This document shows, piece by piece, positions 27,701-36,015 of a stretch of DNA of 64,000 bases. This DNA is from a virus, in IMG/VR virus record IMGVR_UViG_3300025872_000050, positions 1-64,000 of that record, one strand, 5' to 3'. The notes beneath the pieces are model-generated. The model was not told the origin of the DNA and ran no database searches. It was given only the letters and a program-made list of their open reading frames with translations. Both the position numbers and the translations under genes were made by a program. Position 1 is the first letter of the stretch. Every line of letters starts with the position of its first letter.

Positions 27701-28260
27701 GCAACGCGGCCATCGCCGCGCTGAACGGCCTGATCGGAGCGCTGGAGACCGGCATCGACCTCGTCTTCCAGGCGATCAACGAGATCCTCGAGCCCGCGCG
27801 CAAGGTCGGCGGCCTGATCAACAAGCTCGCTCCCGGCCCGGACATCAACATCCCGAAGTTCGGAGAGGACACGATCGAGCTGCCACGTGTCCCTGCTCTC
27901 GCAGAGGGCGGCATCGTCCCCGCGACCCCGGGCGGCGTCTACCGCGTCGCGGAGGGCGGGTACCCGGAGGCGGTGCTCTCCCTGGACCCGAAGTACGCGG
28001 CGCGCACCATGTCGCTCGTCCAGAGGGTCATGTCGCACCTGGCCGGCACCGCTCCGATGATCTCAGCCGCGACCAAGCTGAGCCCGGCGTCGCTGAACCG
28101 CAGGCTCCCGTCCTTCGCAGCGGGCGGGCTCGTGCAGGCCGCCGCCGTGGGCGGCAACACGAACCAGTTCAACATCGAGATCAACACGACGCAGGTGGAG
28201 CTGGACATCCCCTACATCATGAGGAGGCTGGAAGTGGAAGTAGGTGGCGTCCTTGCTTGA
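24733..28260 (+). CDS. Tape measure protein
   Basis: 1175 residues, the longest tail gene, starting at TGATG. The N-terminal third is helical; residues ~165-260 hold strongly hydrophobic segments (FLIILGLAPLIVAAIAAITI), then a long charged coiled coil (~265-530), hydrophobic helices near 800-870 (VLLIVGAIAAALVVALAFA) and repeated W/F-rich segments (GWLADIRNFFTSTIPSF and GWWDDIKNFFTNTIPGF). The C-terminus carries the ALAEGGIV-type glycine motif common in these proteins. It sets tail length, scaffolds tube assembly and may help DNA entry through the host membrane. By the usual ~0.15 nm per residue, the tail would be about 175 nm; that is inference. Confidence 0.85.
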   Translation: MADVIEIIIRATDLASAQIDRVADKIEQRFGRLERSYASLGSKTKDLEDDHFHLSRSLDKTADSIGDLDNAVKKYTASVDIAGDRTAAWTRHMEGINSPIKRASSELGDFDSILRRHGVTLGNTDVDRNRFQRAWLAIADGIMKAVSAATDWLSLNMGPNLAGLATHAKGLSVAFSAISTVFLIILGLAPLIVAAIAAITIAVEGLAGVIVALGAAIGVLVAALSTLVSIAGVLPLAMLGMLGIFAAIATVIGPAVTQIFGGVKALEEAEAKAKESAAATTKAQQEAQENLARIRRNASEREKDAETSLARLKRDNREEELNAERRIGDIRERVANAVAAAEARLAQLRRQNALLQTELEQDLNNARAELAGLETRGASPAEIAAARARVDERELALKLFNTGKEKQAEVEAANAVKKAKKDGQRELADAIKQLAVTIRNNNEQELDAEVRLTRLKRNNREEIAAAEKRVQEAAVTSALAANTAWTQLDETQQRIARRIKDIKDRFDELSEPTRNKFLAFMERFLDVVDKRLPGAVSVIDKFTTSLISMGDAWLKLSEDEIFSDNFNTNVDTANEGLLDVNHAFMGIADGINAVLAAGQPFYEWLGNQIAAFGDYVSESARVNQANGEIANFFDASKKVLEVFGRTLRDVFFALKNILEIGFNVGFDALFGEKGFGGMTKKFREFTESTKGRNAIREFFKDAIPVAKETFGLIGDILGAIAKLGREAIRGGEESPLFKALSFLREFFQSLPDRIRRFNQQWGPTVKNVIAAVIELGKAFNKLAEFMKPVLNVFAFIFYWIGKILQSKFVQWVLLIVGAIAAALVVALAFATGVGEIGVGIYALITAIAVLGVYWIKVWDQIISWIKHFFKWMGALFDKFDEWLTRFTEWWADMYLAVRQFTIDAFKALVGWLADIRNFFTSTIPSFASTAANAVANFFKAVFDKIGEQLDGVWKRITGWWDDIKNFFTNTIPGFAGRAAEAFGGLFKTIGNAAIAALNGLIGALETGIDLVFQAINEILEPARKVGGLINKLAPGPDINIPKFGEDTIELPRVPALAEGGIVPATPGGVYRVAEGGYPEAVLSLDPKYAARTMSLVQRVMSHLAGTAPMISAATKLSPASLNRRLPSFAAGGLVQAAAVGGNTNQFNIEINTTQVELDIPYIMRRLEVEVGGVLA

Positions 28261-28747
28261 GAAGCCGATCGTCTTCAACGGGTTCACCCTCAACAACAAG
28301 GCAGTCCGCGACGCGCTTAGGTCCACCGCTCCGTACTACGACTTCTGGGTGCGCAAGACCGACGGCCTCTTCGGCGGGCGGCAGATCAACCAGGGCGAGT
28401 ACAACATCCCGCGCAAGCTCGGCGACTACGCGATCAACTCCGACGTCGGCGGTCAGCGGATCACGCTGTCGGGCGTGCTCAAGGCGCGCAACCTCCAGTA
28501 CCTGCGAGCCGGAGGCCGCGCGTTCGAGCAGGCGCTCTGGGACGGCGGCTACCACCAGCTTCGGTTCCAGCTCTGGAACGAGCCGCAGCTCTACTACAAC
28601 GCCCGCGTCTCGCAGGACCTCGTCATGAGCGAGGAGCAGCAGAACGGGACGATCTGGCAGCGCGTGTTCACGGTGCAGTTCTACGCCGCCGATCCCAGGA
28701 CCTACCGCGTCAGCGACGGGAGCGTGTACCCAGCATGGCGAACGTGA
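28244..28747 (+). CDS. Distal tail (Dit-like) protein
   Basis: 167 residues from GTG, overlapping the tape measure by 17 bases. It has the N-terminal half of a siphovirus Dit: VFNGFTLNN, GEYNIPRKLGDYAINSDVGG, RITLSGVLKA and an RVFTVQFYAADPRTY strand near the end, a feature of the 'tail family' proteins. It should form the hexameric ring joining tube to hub. Position directly after the tape measure supports this. Confidence 0.7.
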   Translation: MASLLEKPIVFNGFTLNNKAVRDALRSTAPYYDFWVRKTDGLFGGRQINQGEYNIPRKLGDYAINSDVGGQRITLSGVLKARNLQYLRAGGRAFEQALWDGGYHQLRFQLWNEPQLYYNARVSQDLVMSEEQQNGTIWQRVFTVQFYAADPRTYRVSDGSVYPAWRT

Positions 28748-30000
28748 ACTACAGGGTCAAGCTCTACAGCCGCACGGGAGCCTACCTCGCCGACCTGTCC
28801 GAAGAGCTCACCAACCGCCGGCGCAGCGTCATCCTGAACGGCATCGACGAGTTCGGCTTCGGCCTGTCGACGCGAGCCACCAACTCCGGTCTGGTGCAGC
28901 CGCTCAAGACGTTCGTGCGCGTCTGGCGCGACGTCGAGGGCCGAGCGCCCCGGCCCGAGAACCTGCCCAACTTCTGCGGTTGGGTGGCCTCTCCGACGCG
29001 ATCGGCGAAGTCCAAGACGATGACCTTCAAGGCGTACGCGCCGGTCTGGAGGTTGCAGCACCGTTTCCACTTCGACAAGCACGACTTCAGCGACCCCACG
29101 GCCAAAGGCGCGCCGCTCGAGGCGATCGACAACACCCCCAAGACCCCGAGCGAGATCATCTGGCAGATGATCACGTACACAGCACAGATCCTCTCCGGCA
29201 CGTGGGGCGACGACTACATGGGCCTGTCTCTCGGGTCGCTGAACACGCTCAACGAGGAGATCTGGTACGACCGCTACCCGCGCGGCCAGAACACGTGGAA
29301 GCTGCTGGACGACTTCCTCGCCAAGCGCATCTTCGACCTCTACCTCGCGTACTGGAACGACCCGGGCGAGCCGCAGACCCTCGCCAAGTTCAACACGCTC
29401 GCAGTCCGCGGGATGCGGCGCGACAGCCCGAAGTTCGAGTACGGCGTCGGCTCCGACAACCTGGAGGACATCACGGAGGTCGTCATCACCGACCCCAACG
29501 CCGTCGCCAACTACGTCGTCGTGCAGGGCCCGGGAGACACCAAGGCCGACAGGTCCATCTGGATCGCCAACGGCTCGACGCGGACGTTCGACTGGCTCGC
29601 AGCTCCTGTGATGCTCCCGAACGGGACGTGGACGCGACCGGGCGCGCCGGCCGTCACGTTGCCGGACACGCTCAACGAGTACGGCATCTACATGTCCTGG
29701 ATGAAGAACGAGCTCGCGCTGTTCGCCGACCAGAGGGACGCCACCGCGTACCGCAAGCTCTCGCGGTCCGCGTACGCTCCGCAGGTGCTCAGCTGCGTCT
29801 TCCCGACGGGCAGCGACTCCGGCTTCGAGCATGACTGGGACGTCGGAGACGGGATGCTCGCTTCGTGCGACGAAGGCGCGATGCAGTTCACCGACGTCCG
29901 TCGGCGCGTCGCTCGAGTGGACCTCACGCTCGACGATCTGGGCGCTGAGTCGACCAACGTAACGTTGGTGGAGGACTACACCGCGGGGGTGAGCTCGTGA
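28735..30000 (+). CDS. Tail hub/Gp37-like minor tail protein
   Basis: 421 residues. The pattern of an N-terminal beta domain, FCGWVASPTRSAKSKTMTFK, a long W-rich middle (KRIFDLYLAYWNDPGEPQT), YVVVQGPGDTKADRSIW and a C-terminal EDY strand matches the siphovirus ReqiPepy6 Gp37-like/hub family common in actinobacteriophages. It is likely the baseplate hub that closes the tail tube. It overlaps both neighbours slightly, indicating a translationally coupled tail-tip cluster. Confidence 0.65.
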   Translation: MANVNYRVKLYSRTGAYLADLSEELTNRRRSVILNGIDEFGFGLSTRATNSGLVQPLKTFVRVWRDVEGRAPRPENLPNFCGWVASPTRSAKSKTMTFKAYAPVWRLQHRFHFDKHDFSDPTAKGAPLEAIDNTPKTPSEIIWQMITYTAQILSGTWGDDYMGLSLGSLNTLNEEIWYDRYPRGQNTWKLLDDFLAKRIFDLYLAYWNDPGEPQTLAKFNTLAVRGMRRDSPKFEYGVGSDNLEDITEVVITDPNAVANYVVVQGPGDTKADRSIWIANGSTRTFDWLAAPVMLPNGTWTRPGAPAVTLPDTLNEYGIYMSWMKNELALFADQRDATAYRKLSRSAYAPQVLSCVFPTGSDSGFEHDWDVGDGMLASCDEGAMQFTDVRRRVARVDLTLDDLGAESTNVTLVEDYTAGVSS

Positions 30001-30335
30001 AGTCGTACGAGGGCAACAAGGACCTCGCCGACAGGCTCCAGTCTGTCGCTCCGAGCGGCGGGCCGATGGTCGACTGGCTCACGTTCGTGCTCGAGGATCC
30101 CTGGACGAACATCGCGGACCATCGGCCGTTGCAGTTCCACCTAGGCGCCAACGGCAAGATCTACATCGAGGGAGCGTGCCAGGGCGGCGGCGTAGGGGAT
30201 GTCATCGCGTACCTGCCGAACGGGTACCGACCCAAGTACAAGGTGCGGCTCAAGATCGCCGCGGGGGACGTCGGACACGCCACGGTCGAGGTCACGCCAG
30301 ACGGAGCTCTGACGGTGATCGGAGTCTCCGTCTGA
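29997..30335 (+). CDS. Small tail-tip protein
   Basis: 112 residues from GTG overlapping the previous stop. It contains DWLTFVLEDPWTNI and a glycine-rich middle (GACQGGGVGDVIAYLPNGYR), followed by beta strands ending TVIGVSV. This resembles short baseplate/collar proteins in which an 'LPxGYRP' segment precedes the C-terminal strands. It lies between hub and fibre genes. No enzymatic role is visible. Confidence 0.55.
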   Translation: MKSYEGNKDLADRLQSVAPSGGPMVDWLTFVLEDPWTNIADHRPLQFHLGANGKIYIEGACQGGGVGDVIAYLPNGYRPKYKVRLKIAAGDVGHATVEVTPDGALTVIGVSV

Positions 30336-30336
30336 G

Positions 30337-33300
30337 ATGGCGCCTCCTCAGAGCGACAACAAAGGCGCCGGCTACTACCTGCCGGCACAGCCTCGCGGGT
30401 GGTGGGGCATCAGCAACGCCGAGGCCACCACCCAGGCAGGGGAGCCGGCGCACGGCGGCGTGGGGCCGTTCCACTCCGTGTGGTGGGTCTTCGAGGTCTA
30501 CCACATCGGGACGTACACCTTCTCGATCGAGCGCACGTGGGGCGGGCTCGACCCCGTGCTCGCCGCCTACAAGAACGTCCCCTTCAGCGGGTTCGCCGGC
30601 ATCACGGAGCTCGACAGCGACGGAGCTTCGGCGCTGCCGACGATCAGCTTCACCGTCACCGAGGCAGACCGCTTCTCGGAGATCGCGATCGTCGTCGCGA
30701 GCAAGGCTGCGGGCGACTATGGCGGCTGCATCCTGACGTGGGACTTCGTCCCGGACGCCGCGAACAACAGCTTCGAGACCCCGACGCTGATCAGCGGCTC
30801 GGGCAGCGTCACAGACGTCGGCTTCGATGGGGCCGACTACAGCCACCTCGATCCGTGGCCGGAGTACTTCGACAACGCGAGCGGCAACCATTGGTACAAG
30901 GCTGAGCCGTCTGCAGACGGCAGCCTCAAGATCACGCTCACCAACAAGTACGCCTTCACGTTCTACAACGACCTCGGGGCCCGGATCTGGAAGGGCACGG
31001 ATCCCAAGACCATGGAGGTCGTCGGGAACGCGTGGTGGTGGACGGGCGGCAACATCCCTGTCAACTCGACCCAGTCGGTGTCTGTGCCTGTCGAAGCGGG
31101 CGAGACCTACTACGTGGAGGTCTACGGAGACCTGCCGGAGACGCCGATCGCCTACTCGCTCGCGTGGGTGCTGAACACGGACGTCGGAGTCGACTTTCAG
31201 CCTGCGACGCTGGGAGACTTCAGCAGCAACACGGGCGGCTCAGGCAGCGGCGGAAGCTTCACGTTCGCGCCGGGCCAGTTCGCTACCAAGACGTTGTACG
31301 GGTCGGGGCACCTGCGAGCGAACGACGACCACTACATCTGCTTCAACGTCTGGTACGGGAACTCGACGCGGATCACGCCGACGAGCGGCGACGGGACGAT
31401 CCCGATCCTCCGCGTCAAGAACCCAGCAGGGACGGTCATCTGGCAGGCCGTGATCTGGGAGACGCTCGCTGAGAACGGGTCGAACGATCAGCTCGCGTTC
31501 GGGTCCCAGGGGACGCTGTCTGGGTTCAAGGTCTCCGAGACGCCGCTGTTCGTGGAGGTCTTCATCTCCAAGACGGCCTACAGCAACCACATCTTCGATG
31601 TGATCGTGAACGGGCACCCGGTGCATTACTCCGTCATGCAGTACAACTACGGCACCGGTGAGCTCGGCAGCGTGGAGATCGGCTACATCGTCGACAACAA
31701 CGTGTCAGACCTCGACCTGCGGATCAGCGACGTTCGCATCAAGGACGTGCTCTGGGACCCGATCCCGGATCCTCCGTGGGGGACCCAGCCGAAGCATCGC
31801 GTGCTCGGCGGCTCGGGCTATACCGCCACGGGTTGGCCGACCACGGGCATGGGTCTCTCAGCTTCGTACAGCTCTGCCGTCGCGGACCCCACCGGCATGG
31901 GCATGGGCAAGGTGCTGCCGACCGGGAACAGCGCGGTCATGCGCGAGATGTGGGCGCACAAGAGCCTGTCGTGGGGAGCGTGGTTCTACTGGGGCGACAT
32001 CATCGGGCTGAACCAGACGATCATCTCGCTCGAGGCCAACGAGGACCCCAACACGTTCTTCGACGAGACGCTGTCCGTGATCGTCGACGACGGCGAGTGC
32101 TACGTCGACCTGCCCGGCTCGTACACCCACACGCTAGGCGAGCGCGCGAGCTGGTACGCGCACCGCAAGCTCGAGGTCGGGTCGTGGAACTTCATCGAGC
32201 TCTCGGTCGACGAAATCTACCCGCGCATGCGAGGACGGCTCTGGATCAACGGCGAGCTCCAGGCTGAGTGGACCGAGCCGAGGTCCGTCTGCCGTCAGTT
32301 CACGAGCCTGCAGACGCCCTACGTGGCCATCGGCAGCACGGGGACGTCCGGCTACATCGGCACGCACGTCTACGGCTTGAAGGGGCCCATCGGCCCGGTC
32401 AAGGCTGTGGAGCTCCTGCCGAACGCGTCCGGGACGCACAACACGACGCCACCCTGGGACCCGCCCAACGACAACCCCAACCTGGGGCCGCTCCCCGAGG
32501 GCTGGTTCACGACCACGGACAACGGCAACACGTGGACGAGCATGGACCCGTCGACCGCTATCCATCAGCTGTTGGACGAGAATCCTCCAGTGACGTCGGG
32601 TTCGAGCGACTTCGTCGGCAACGCGACGATGGACGCTGGAGCGTACGCGCAGATCGGCTATCAGGACGTGGCCAACGACGAGACGGTGTTGAAGGTGACG
32701 GCGTTCAACGCCTATCGAGCGATGCGCACTCTCAAGAGCGACGGCGGCCTCATCGAGGACGCGTCTCCAGACTTCCAACCCTGGACAACTGGAGGCTACG
32801 GAGGCAACGCTGAGTTCGACCAGAAGTACATCGTCGGCGGCGAGGAGATCGTGCAATCGGCTGGGTTCCACACCTTCACCGTGCACGGCCCCGGCTCGAT
32901 GCAGACCGACATGCCCGCTACGGCTCCGTCACGCGAGGCGTGGACACCGACGCTGCTGAACGACCTGGTCGCGAGATGGGGCTTCCACAACGGCTGGGAC
33001 GGTCAGAACGGCAACGCGTGGCTCGCTTCTCGGCTCGAGGTGCTGCTCGCTGAGGCGGCTCCAGAGATGACGCTGCCGGTGTTCACGATGCCCGCTCCGA
33101 CGTTCGAGACGCGGACGACGCTCGACACCCTCGACAACTACACCACGACGCTGGACTCGTGCGACGGGCCGATCTGGACGAACCGCGGCCACGACCCGCA
33201 GATGTACAACAAGGTCTGGTGGCAGATCTGGTTCCAGCCGTACAACGACGGTGAGACCATCTGGTGGCGCGTCGTCCCGGCCTACGACCCGGACGTCCCC

Positions 33301-33699
33301 GGCCTCGACGGGACGTTCACCGATCAGGGGCTCTCGATCACGGAGTGGACGATCGGCGGCAAGTACCGCAAGACGTTCAACCGGCAGGAGCAGCTCGACG
33401 TCCACTGGATGACGCCGCACATCACCGAGCCGCGAGTCAAGTCCAACACGCTGATCTACAACGCCTGCTCGACCGACAAGCTCGACGTCAACCGACAGGT
33501 GCGCATCGAGGCGTACACCGTCGACCAGAACGGCGTCGCCTCTCCGACCGCCACGCTGACCCTGGACGTGGAGAAGGGCCTGTGCTGCATCGATGACCTC
33601 TACTTCTCGACGGTGTTCGACCGCGGCGAGGGAGTCGGCAGCGTCGCCACTCCGGTCGGCGCGCTCCTGTTCAGCGACGTCTCGTTCGACAGGGCCTGA
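30337..33699 (+). CDS. Large minor tail/tail-fibre protein
   Basis: 1120 residues, rich in Trp, Gly and beta strands. At ~30-280 there are jelly-roll-like carbohydrate-binding-style domains with FNDLGARIW-type strands and GETYYVEVYGDLPE. A LamG-like region spans ~470-710 (SLSWGAWFYWGD, NFIELSVDEIYPRMRGRLWI), and a C-terminal region carries metal- or sugar-binding-like Asp/Trp clusters. A receptor-binding or side-fibre role is likely. No peptidase or depolymerase active site is evident. Confidence 0.65.
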   Translation: MAPPQSDNKGAGYYLPAQPRGWWGISNAEATTQAGEPAHGGVGPFHSVWWVFEVYHIGTYTFSIERTWGGLDPVLAAYKNVPFSGFAGITELDSDGASALPTISFTVTEADRFSEIAIVVASKAAGDYGGCILTWDFVPDAANNSFETPTLISGSGSVTDVGFDGADYSHLDPWPEYFDNASGNHWYKAEPSADGSLKITLTNKYAFTFYNDLGARIWKGTDPKTMEVVGNAWWWTGGNIPVNSTQSVSVPVEAGETYYVEVYGDLPETPIAYSLAWVLNTDVGVDFQPATLGDFSSNTGGSGSGGSFTFAPGQFATKTLYGSGHLRANDDHYICFNVWYGNSTRITPTSGDGTIPILRVKNPAGTVIWQAVIWETLAENGSNDQLAFGSQGTLSGFKVSETPLFVEVFISKTAYSNHIFDVIVNGHPVHYSVMQYNYGTGELGSVEIGYIVDNNVSDLDLRISDVRIKDVLWDPIPDPPWGTQPKHRVLGGSGYTATGWPTTGMGLSASYSSAVADPTGMGMGKVLPTGNSAVMREMWAHKSLSWGAWFYWGDIIGLNQTIISLEANEDPNTFFDETLSVIVDDGECYVDLPGSYTHTLGERASWYAHRKLEVGSWNFIELSVDEIYPRMRGRLWINGELQAEWTEPRSVCRQFTSLQTPYVAIGSTGTSGYIGTHVYGLKGPIGPVKAVELLPNASGTHNTTPPWDPPNDNPNLGPLPEGWFTTTDNGNTWTSMDPSTAIHQLLDENPPVTSGSSDFVGNATMDAGAYAQIGYQDVANDETVLKVTAFNAYRAMRTLKSDGGLIEDASPDFQPWTTGGYGGNAEFDQKYIVGGEEIVQSAGFHTFTVHGPGSMQTDMPATAPSREAWTPTLLNDLVARWGFHNGWDGQNGNAWLASRLEVLLAEAAPEMTLPVFTMPAPTFETRTTLDTLDNYTTTLDSCDGPIWTNRGHDPQMYNKVWWQIWFQPYNDGETIWWRVVPAYDPDVPGLDGTFTDQGLSITEWTIGGKYRKTFNRQEQLDVHWMTPHITEPRVKSNTLIYNACSTDKLDVNRQVRIEAYTVDQNGVASPTATLTLDVEKGLCCIDDLYFSTVFDRGEGVGSVATPVGALLFSDVSFDRA

Positions 33700-33702
33700 C
33701 CG

Positions 33703-34422
33703 ATGACCGAGCTCTACTTCTCAGGCGAGCGCTTCACGCCGACGTCGGGCTTCTCGGATGGAGACCCCGTAGACCCCGGCGGCGGAGGCGGCGGAGGCGG
33801 CGGAGGCACCAAAGTCCTCGAGCTGTCGTTCGACCCGGACGTGCGGTCGTTCGTGGAGTACAACCTCTCGGTCGCGGAGCCCGAGTTCTGGGTGCAGTTC
33901 AGGGTCATGTTCCCGGCCGATTCGTACACCGAGATCTTCACGTGGCAACCCGACATCATCGCGTTCGCCTCGTCGACCGGCATCCGCTCGAGCATCTTCG
34001 CCGACGACAGCACCGACAAGCTGTGGGACTGGTGGTCGAGCTATCCGGCCTGGGGCGACATCCCCGCAGACACCTGGGTGACCATCGACGCGCACATGGC
34101 TATCGTCGACTCTACAAGCCCTCCAGTCAAGACGCTGCAGTTCGGCTTCCGCGTGAACAGCGGCGCGCTCGTGGCGCCGGAGGAGACGTCCGAGGAGTCG
34201 TTCAACGACACCTTCTCGGGCTCGACCACGTGGGACTTCATCCGGATGGGCAACGCAGGCTTCCCGTCGGTGCCGCTGCACTGGTACATGGACGATCTGA
34301 AGGTGTCGTACGACAACTGGGTGTGCGACGGAGGCGCGATCGCCTTCAGCGACGACTACGAGTCGGGCTCGGTCTCCGGAGGGTCGGTCGGCGGCGCGGC
34401 GGCGGTGGTCCCGACCCCGTGA
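33703..34422 (+). CDS. Short LamG-like fibre protein with polyglycine linker
   Basis: 239 residues. A run of ten glycines at about residues 26-36 separates a short N-terminal virion-attachment-like peptide from a single LamG-like domain (FWVQFRVMF, TWVTIDAHMAIVDS, LHWYMDDLKVSYDNW). The tail is Ser/Gly-rich. It is the last virion gene before the first promoter of the replication region. Probably a second, smaller receptor-contact protein; its domain resembles those in the larger fibres. Confidence 0.6.
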   Translation: MTELYFSGERFTPTSGFSDGDPVDPGGGGGGGGGGTKVLELSFDPDVRSFVEYNLSVAEPEFWVQFRVMFPADSYTEIFTWQPDIIAFASSTGIRSSIFADDSTDKLWDWWSSYPAWGDIPADTWVTIDAHMAIVDSTSPPVKTLQFGFRVNSGALVAPEETSEESFNDTFSGSTTWDFIRMGNAGFPSVPLHWYMDDLKVSYDNWVCDGGAIAFSDDYESGSVSGGSVGGAAAVVPTP

Positions 34423-34424
34423 TG

Positions 34425-34456
34425 CGGTGTACATGCCTCGGGCATTAGTATACAAT
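34425..34456 (+). promoter_or_regulatory. Promoter P1
   Basis: CGGTGTACA then 17 bases after TGTACA (34428-34433) a -10 TACAAT (34451-34456) within GTATACAAT. The same CGGTGTACA-to-TACAAT layout with identical spacing occurs at 58831, and GGCATTAGTATACAAT recurs exactly at 62651. ATGCC-TCG-GGCAT lies inside the spacer. GTGTACAT is repeated at 34463-34470. Confidence 0.65.
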
Positions 34457-34473
34457 TATCTTGTGTACATAAA

Positions 34474-34488
34474 CCTCGCCCGAGGAGG
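34474..34488 (+). promoter_or_regulatory. Leader hairpin with embedded Shine-Dalgarno
   Basis: CCTCG-CC-CGAGG is followed immediately by AGG, so GAGGAGG (34482-34488) overlaps the 3' arm of the hairpin, six bases before the TTG start. The identical 15-mer occurs before genes at 58897, 62723 and 63367. Confidence 0.7.
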
Positions 34489-34493
34489 CAGAG

Positions 34494-35483
34494 TTGCTCA
34501 AGACTCAGCGTGAAGTCCCCGGCACCATGCAGTGCCGCCCCGTGTTCTCGATCGCCGGCTTCGAGCCGGACGACCGCTACGTCATGGAGAAGAAGCTCGA
34601 CGGCTTCCGTCTCCTCACCGTCGCTGACGGCCACGAGCTCGAGGGCTACTCCCGAGCTCGCAAGCCGCAGCAGATCCGCGACCGGCTGCCGGTGATGCAC
34701 ATGGACCTGCGCCTGCGTCTCGCAGACGCGGGGGTCCGAGGCTACACCGTCCTCGACGGGGAGCTCTCGACGCGCGACGACGACTTCGCATTCGTCGCCA
34801 GCGTCATGAAGTCGCTCCCCGACCGCGCCCGCAGGCTCCAGGTCCAGGAGCAGAACCTCGTCTACGTCGTCTTCGACGTGCTGTTCTGGAACGGCGAGGA
34901 CGTGCGCGACTGGCCGTGGCGCGCTCGCCGCGCTCTGATCGACGACTACCTTTTCCCGACCAACACGGCCGAGGAGATCAAGTCCTGGAAGAGCGAGAGC
35001 GCGACGGTGCTCCCCTCTGTCGTCGGCCCCGTGTTCCAGGGCCAGCTCGACAGCTGGCTCGAGGCCGGCGGAGAGGGCTGCATCGTCAAGCGGGTCGATC
35101 GCCCGTACGTCTCCGGCGGTCGCCCGACCGACAACTGGTACAAGTTCAAGGCTCGGTTCGACGCGGACGTCGTCGTCATGGGCTTCACGGACGGCCGCGA
35201 GGGCACCGGCGCGCGGCGCATGACGGACACCATCGGGGCCATCCAGTACGGCCAGTACCGCGACGGCGTCCTGACGTACCGCGGCCAGTGCTCCGGGTTC
35301 GACGACAGCGTCCGCTTCGGCACGCTGGACATCGCCAACGGCGTCGACGAGCGCGAGGCCATGATCGGCAAGGTCATGGTCATCGAGCACCGCGGCATCC
35401 AGAACCCAGGCTTCCGCCATCCGCAGTTCAAGGGCTTCCGCGACGACAAGCTCGCGACCGAGTGCGTCTGGGACGAGGACTGA
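34494..35483 (+). CDS. ATP-dependent DNA ligase
   Basis: 329 residues from TTG 34494, fixed by the leader's GAGGAGG. It has nucleotidyltransferase motif I EKKLDGFR (nucleophile K34), motif III VLDGELS, motif IIIa VVFDVLFW, motif IV EGCIVKR and motif V WYKFKAR. The C-terminal OB-like domain is short, as in small phage ligases of the T7 class. It would seal nicks in replication and recombination intermediates. It is the first gene behind promoter P1 and is followed by short cotranscribed genes. Confidence 0.9.
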   Translation: MLKTQREVPGTMQCRPVFSIAGFEPDDRYVMEKKLDGFRLLTVADGHELEGYSRARKPQQIRDRLPVMHMDLRLRLADAGVRGYTVLDGELSTRDDDFAFVASVMKSLPDRARRLQVQEQNLVYVVFDVLFWNGEDVRDWPWRARRALIDDYLFPTNTAEEIKSWKSESATVLPSVVGPVFQGQLDSWLEAGGEGCIVKRVDRPYVSGGRPTDNWYKFKARFDADVVVMGFTDGREGTGARRMTDTIGAIQYGQYRDGVLTYRGQCSGFDDSVRFGTLDIANGVDEREAMIGKVMVIEHRGIQNPGFRHPQFKGFRDDKLATECVWDED

Positions 35484-35484
35484 G

Positions 35485-35691
35485 ATGATGGAGCGACTCA
35501 TGATCGTCGAGCAGACCGCTCCTCCGTCGCAGCACTACTTGCGCTGCCCCTTCTGTCTGGGCTACAAGCACCTCCACGACCAGTACTGCGCACGCTGCGG
35601 AGCAGAGTGCGTCTCGATCGTCTGGAGGCGCGACGCCGACAAGGCCATCAGCCCGGAGCTCGTCATGGTCGAGAGGACGTACTTCACATGA
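35485..35691 (+). CDS. Small zinc-ribbon protein
   Basis: 68 residues. CPFC and CARCGAEC, about 15 residues apart, make a typical zinc ribbon (LRCPFCLGYKHLHDQYCARC). The start is one base after the ligase stop, and the end overlaps the next gene (ATGA). Such small proteins are frequent in phage early operons; partner and role are unknown. Confidence 0.65.
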   Translation: MMERLMIVEQTAPPSQHYLRCPFCLGYKHLHDQYCARCGAECVSIVWRRDADKAISPELVMVERTYFT

Positions 35692-35885
35692 GAGAGATGC
35701 GAGTCGAGCTGACCTTCACGCACAAGCCCCTCAACGAGGGGATGCTCCCGGACGAGGCTGCGACCGAGTTCACGGAGCTCATGGACTACGTCCTGGATCG
35801 GCTGCCCGACTACATGGGCGAGCTGATGAAGGGGTTCCCTGAGATCAGCCACACGGTCACGGTCAAAATCGACAACGGGAGCTGA
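35688..35885 (+). CDS. Small hypothetical protein
   Basis: 65 residues from ATG 35688 overlapping the previous stop. It reads MREMRVELTFTHKPLNEGML, then an amphipathic helix (DYVLDRLPDYMGELMKGF) and a final strand (TVTVKIDNGS). No cysteines or known motif. Tight coupling to its neighbours supports it. Confidence 0.6.
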   Translation: MREMRVELTFTHKPLNEGMLPDEAATEFTELMDYVLDRLPDYMGELMKGFPEISHTVTVKIDNGS

Positions 35886-35887
35886 GG

Positions 35888-36001
35888 ATGCGCAAGAAGA
35901 GCCAGAGGCGGCTCGAGAAGAGGCTCGCCCGCGCGCTGGCGTGGGACGCACGGTTCAAGGGTCGCGACGGCTTCAAGCGCCCCGGGTCCAACAAGAAGTG
36001 A
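35888..36001 (+). CDS. 37-residue basic protein
   Basis: ATG follows GAGCTGAGG two bases after the previous stop. The product MRKKSQRRLEKRLARALAWD continues with Arg/Lys-rich residues and ends GSNKK. Over one third basic, probably helical and able to bind nucleic acid. Position between coupled genes and good spacing support a real gene, but short basic products are easily overcalled. Confidence 0.5.
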   Translation: MRKKSQRRLEKRLARALAWDARFKGRDGFKRPGSNKK

Positions 36002-36015
36002 GGAGGAGGTGAGCA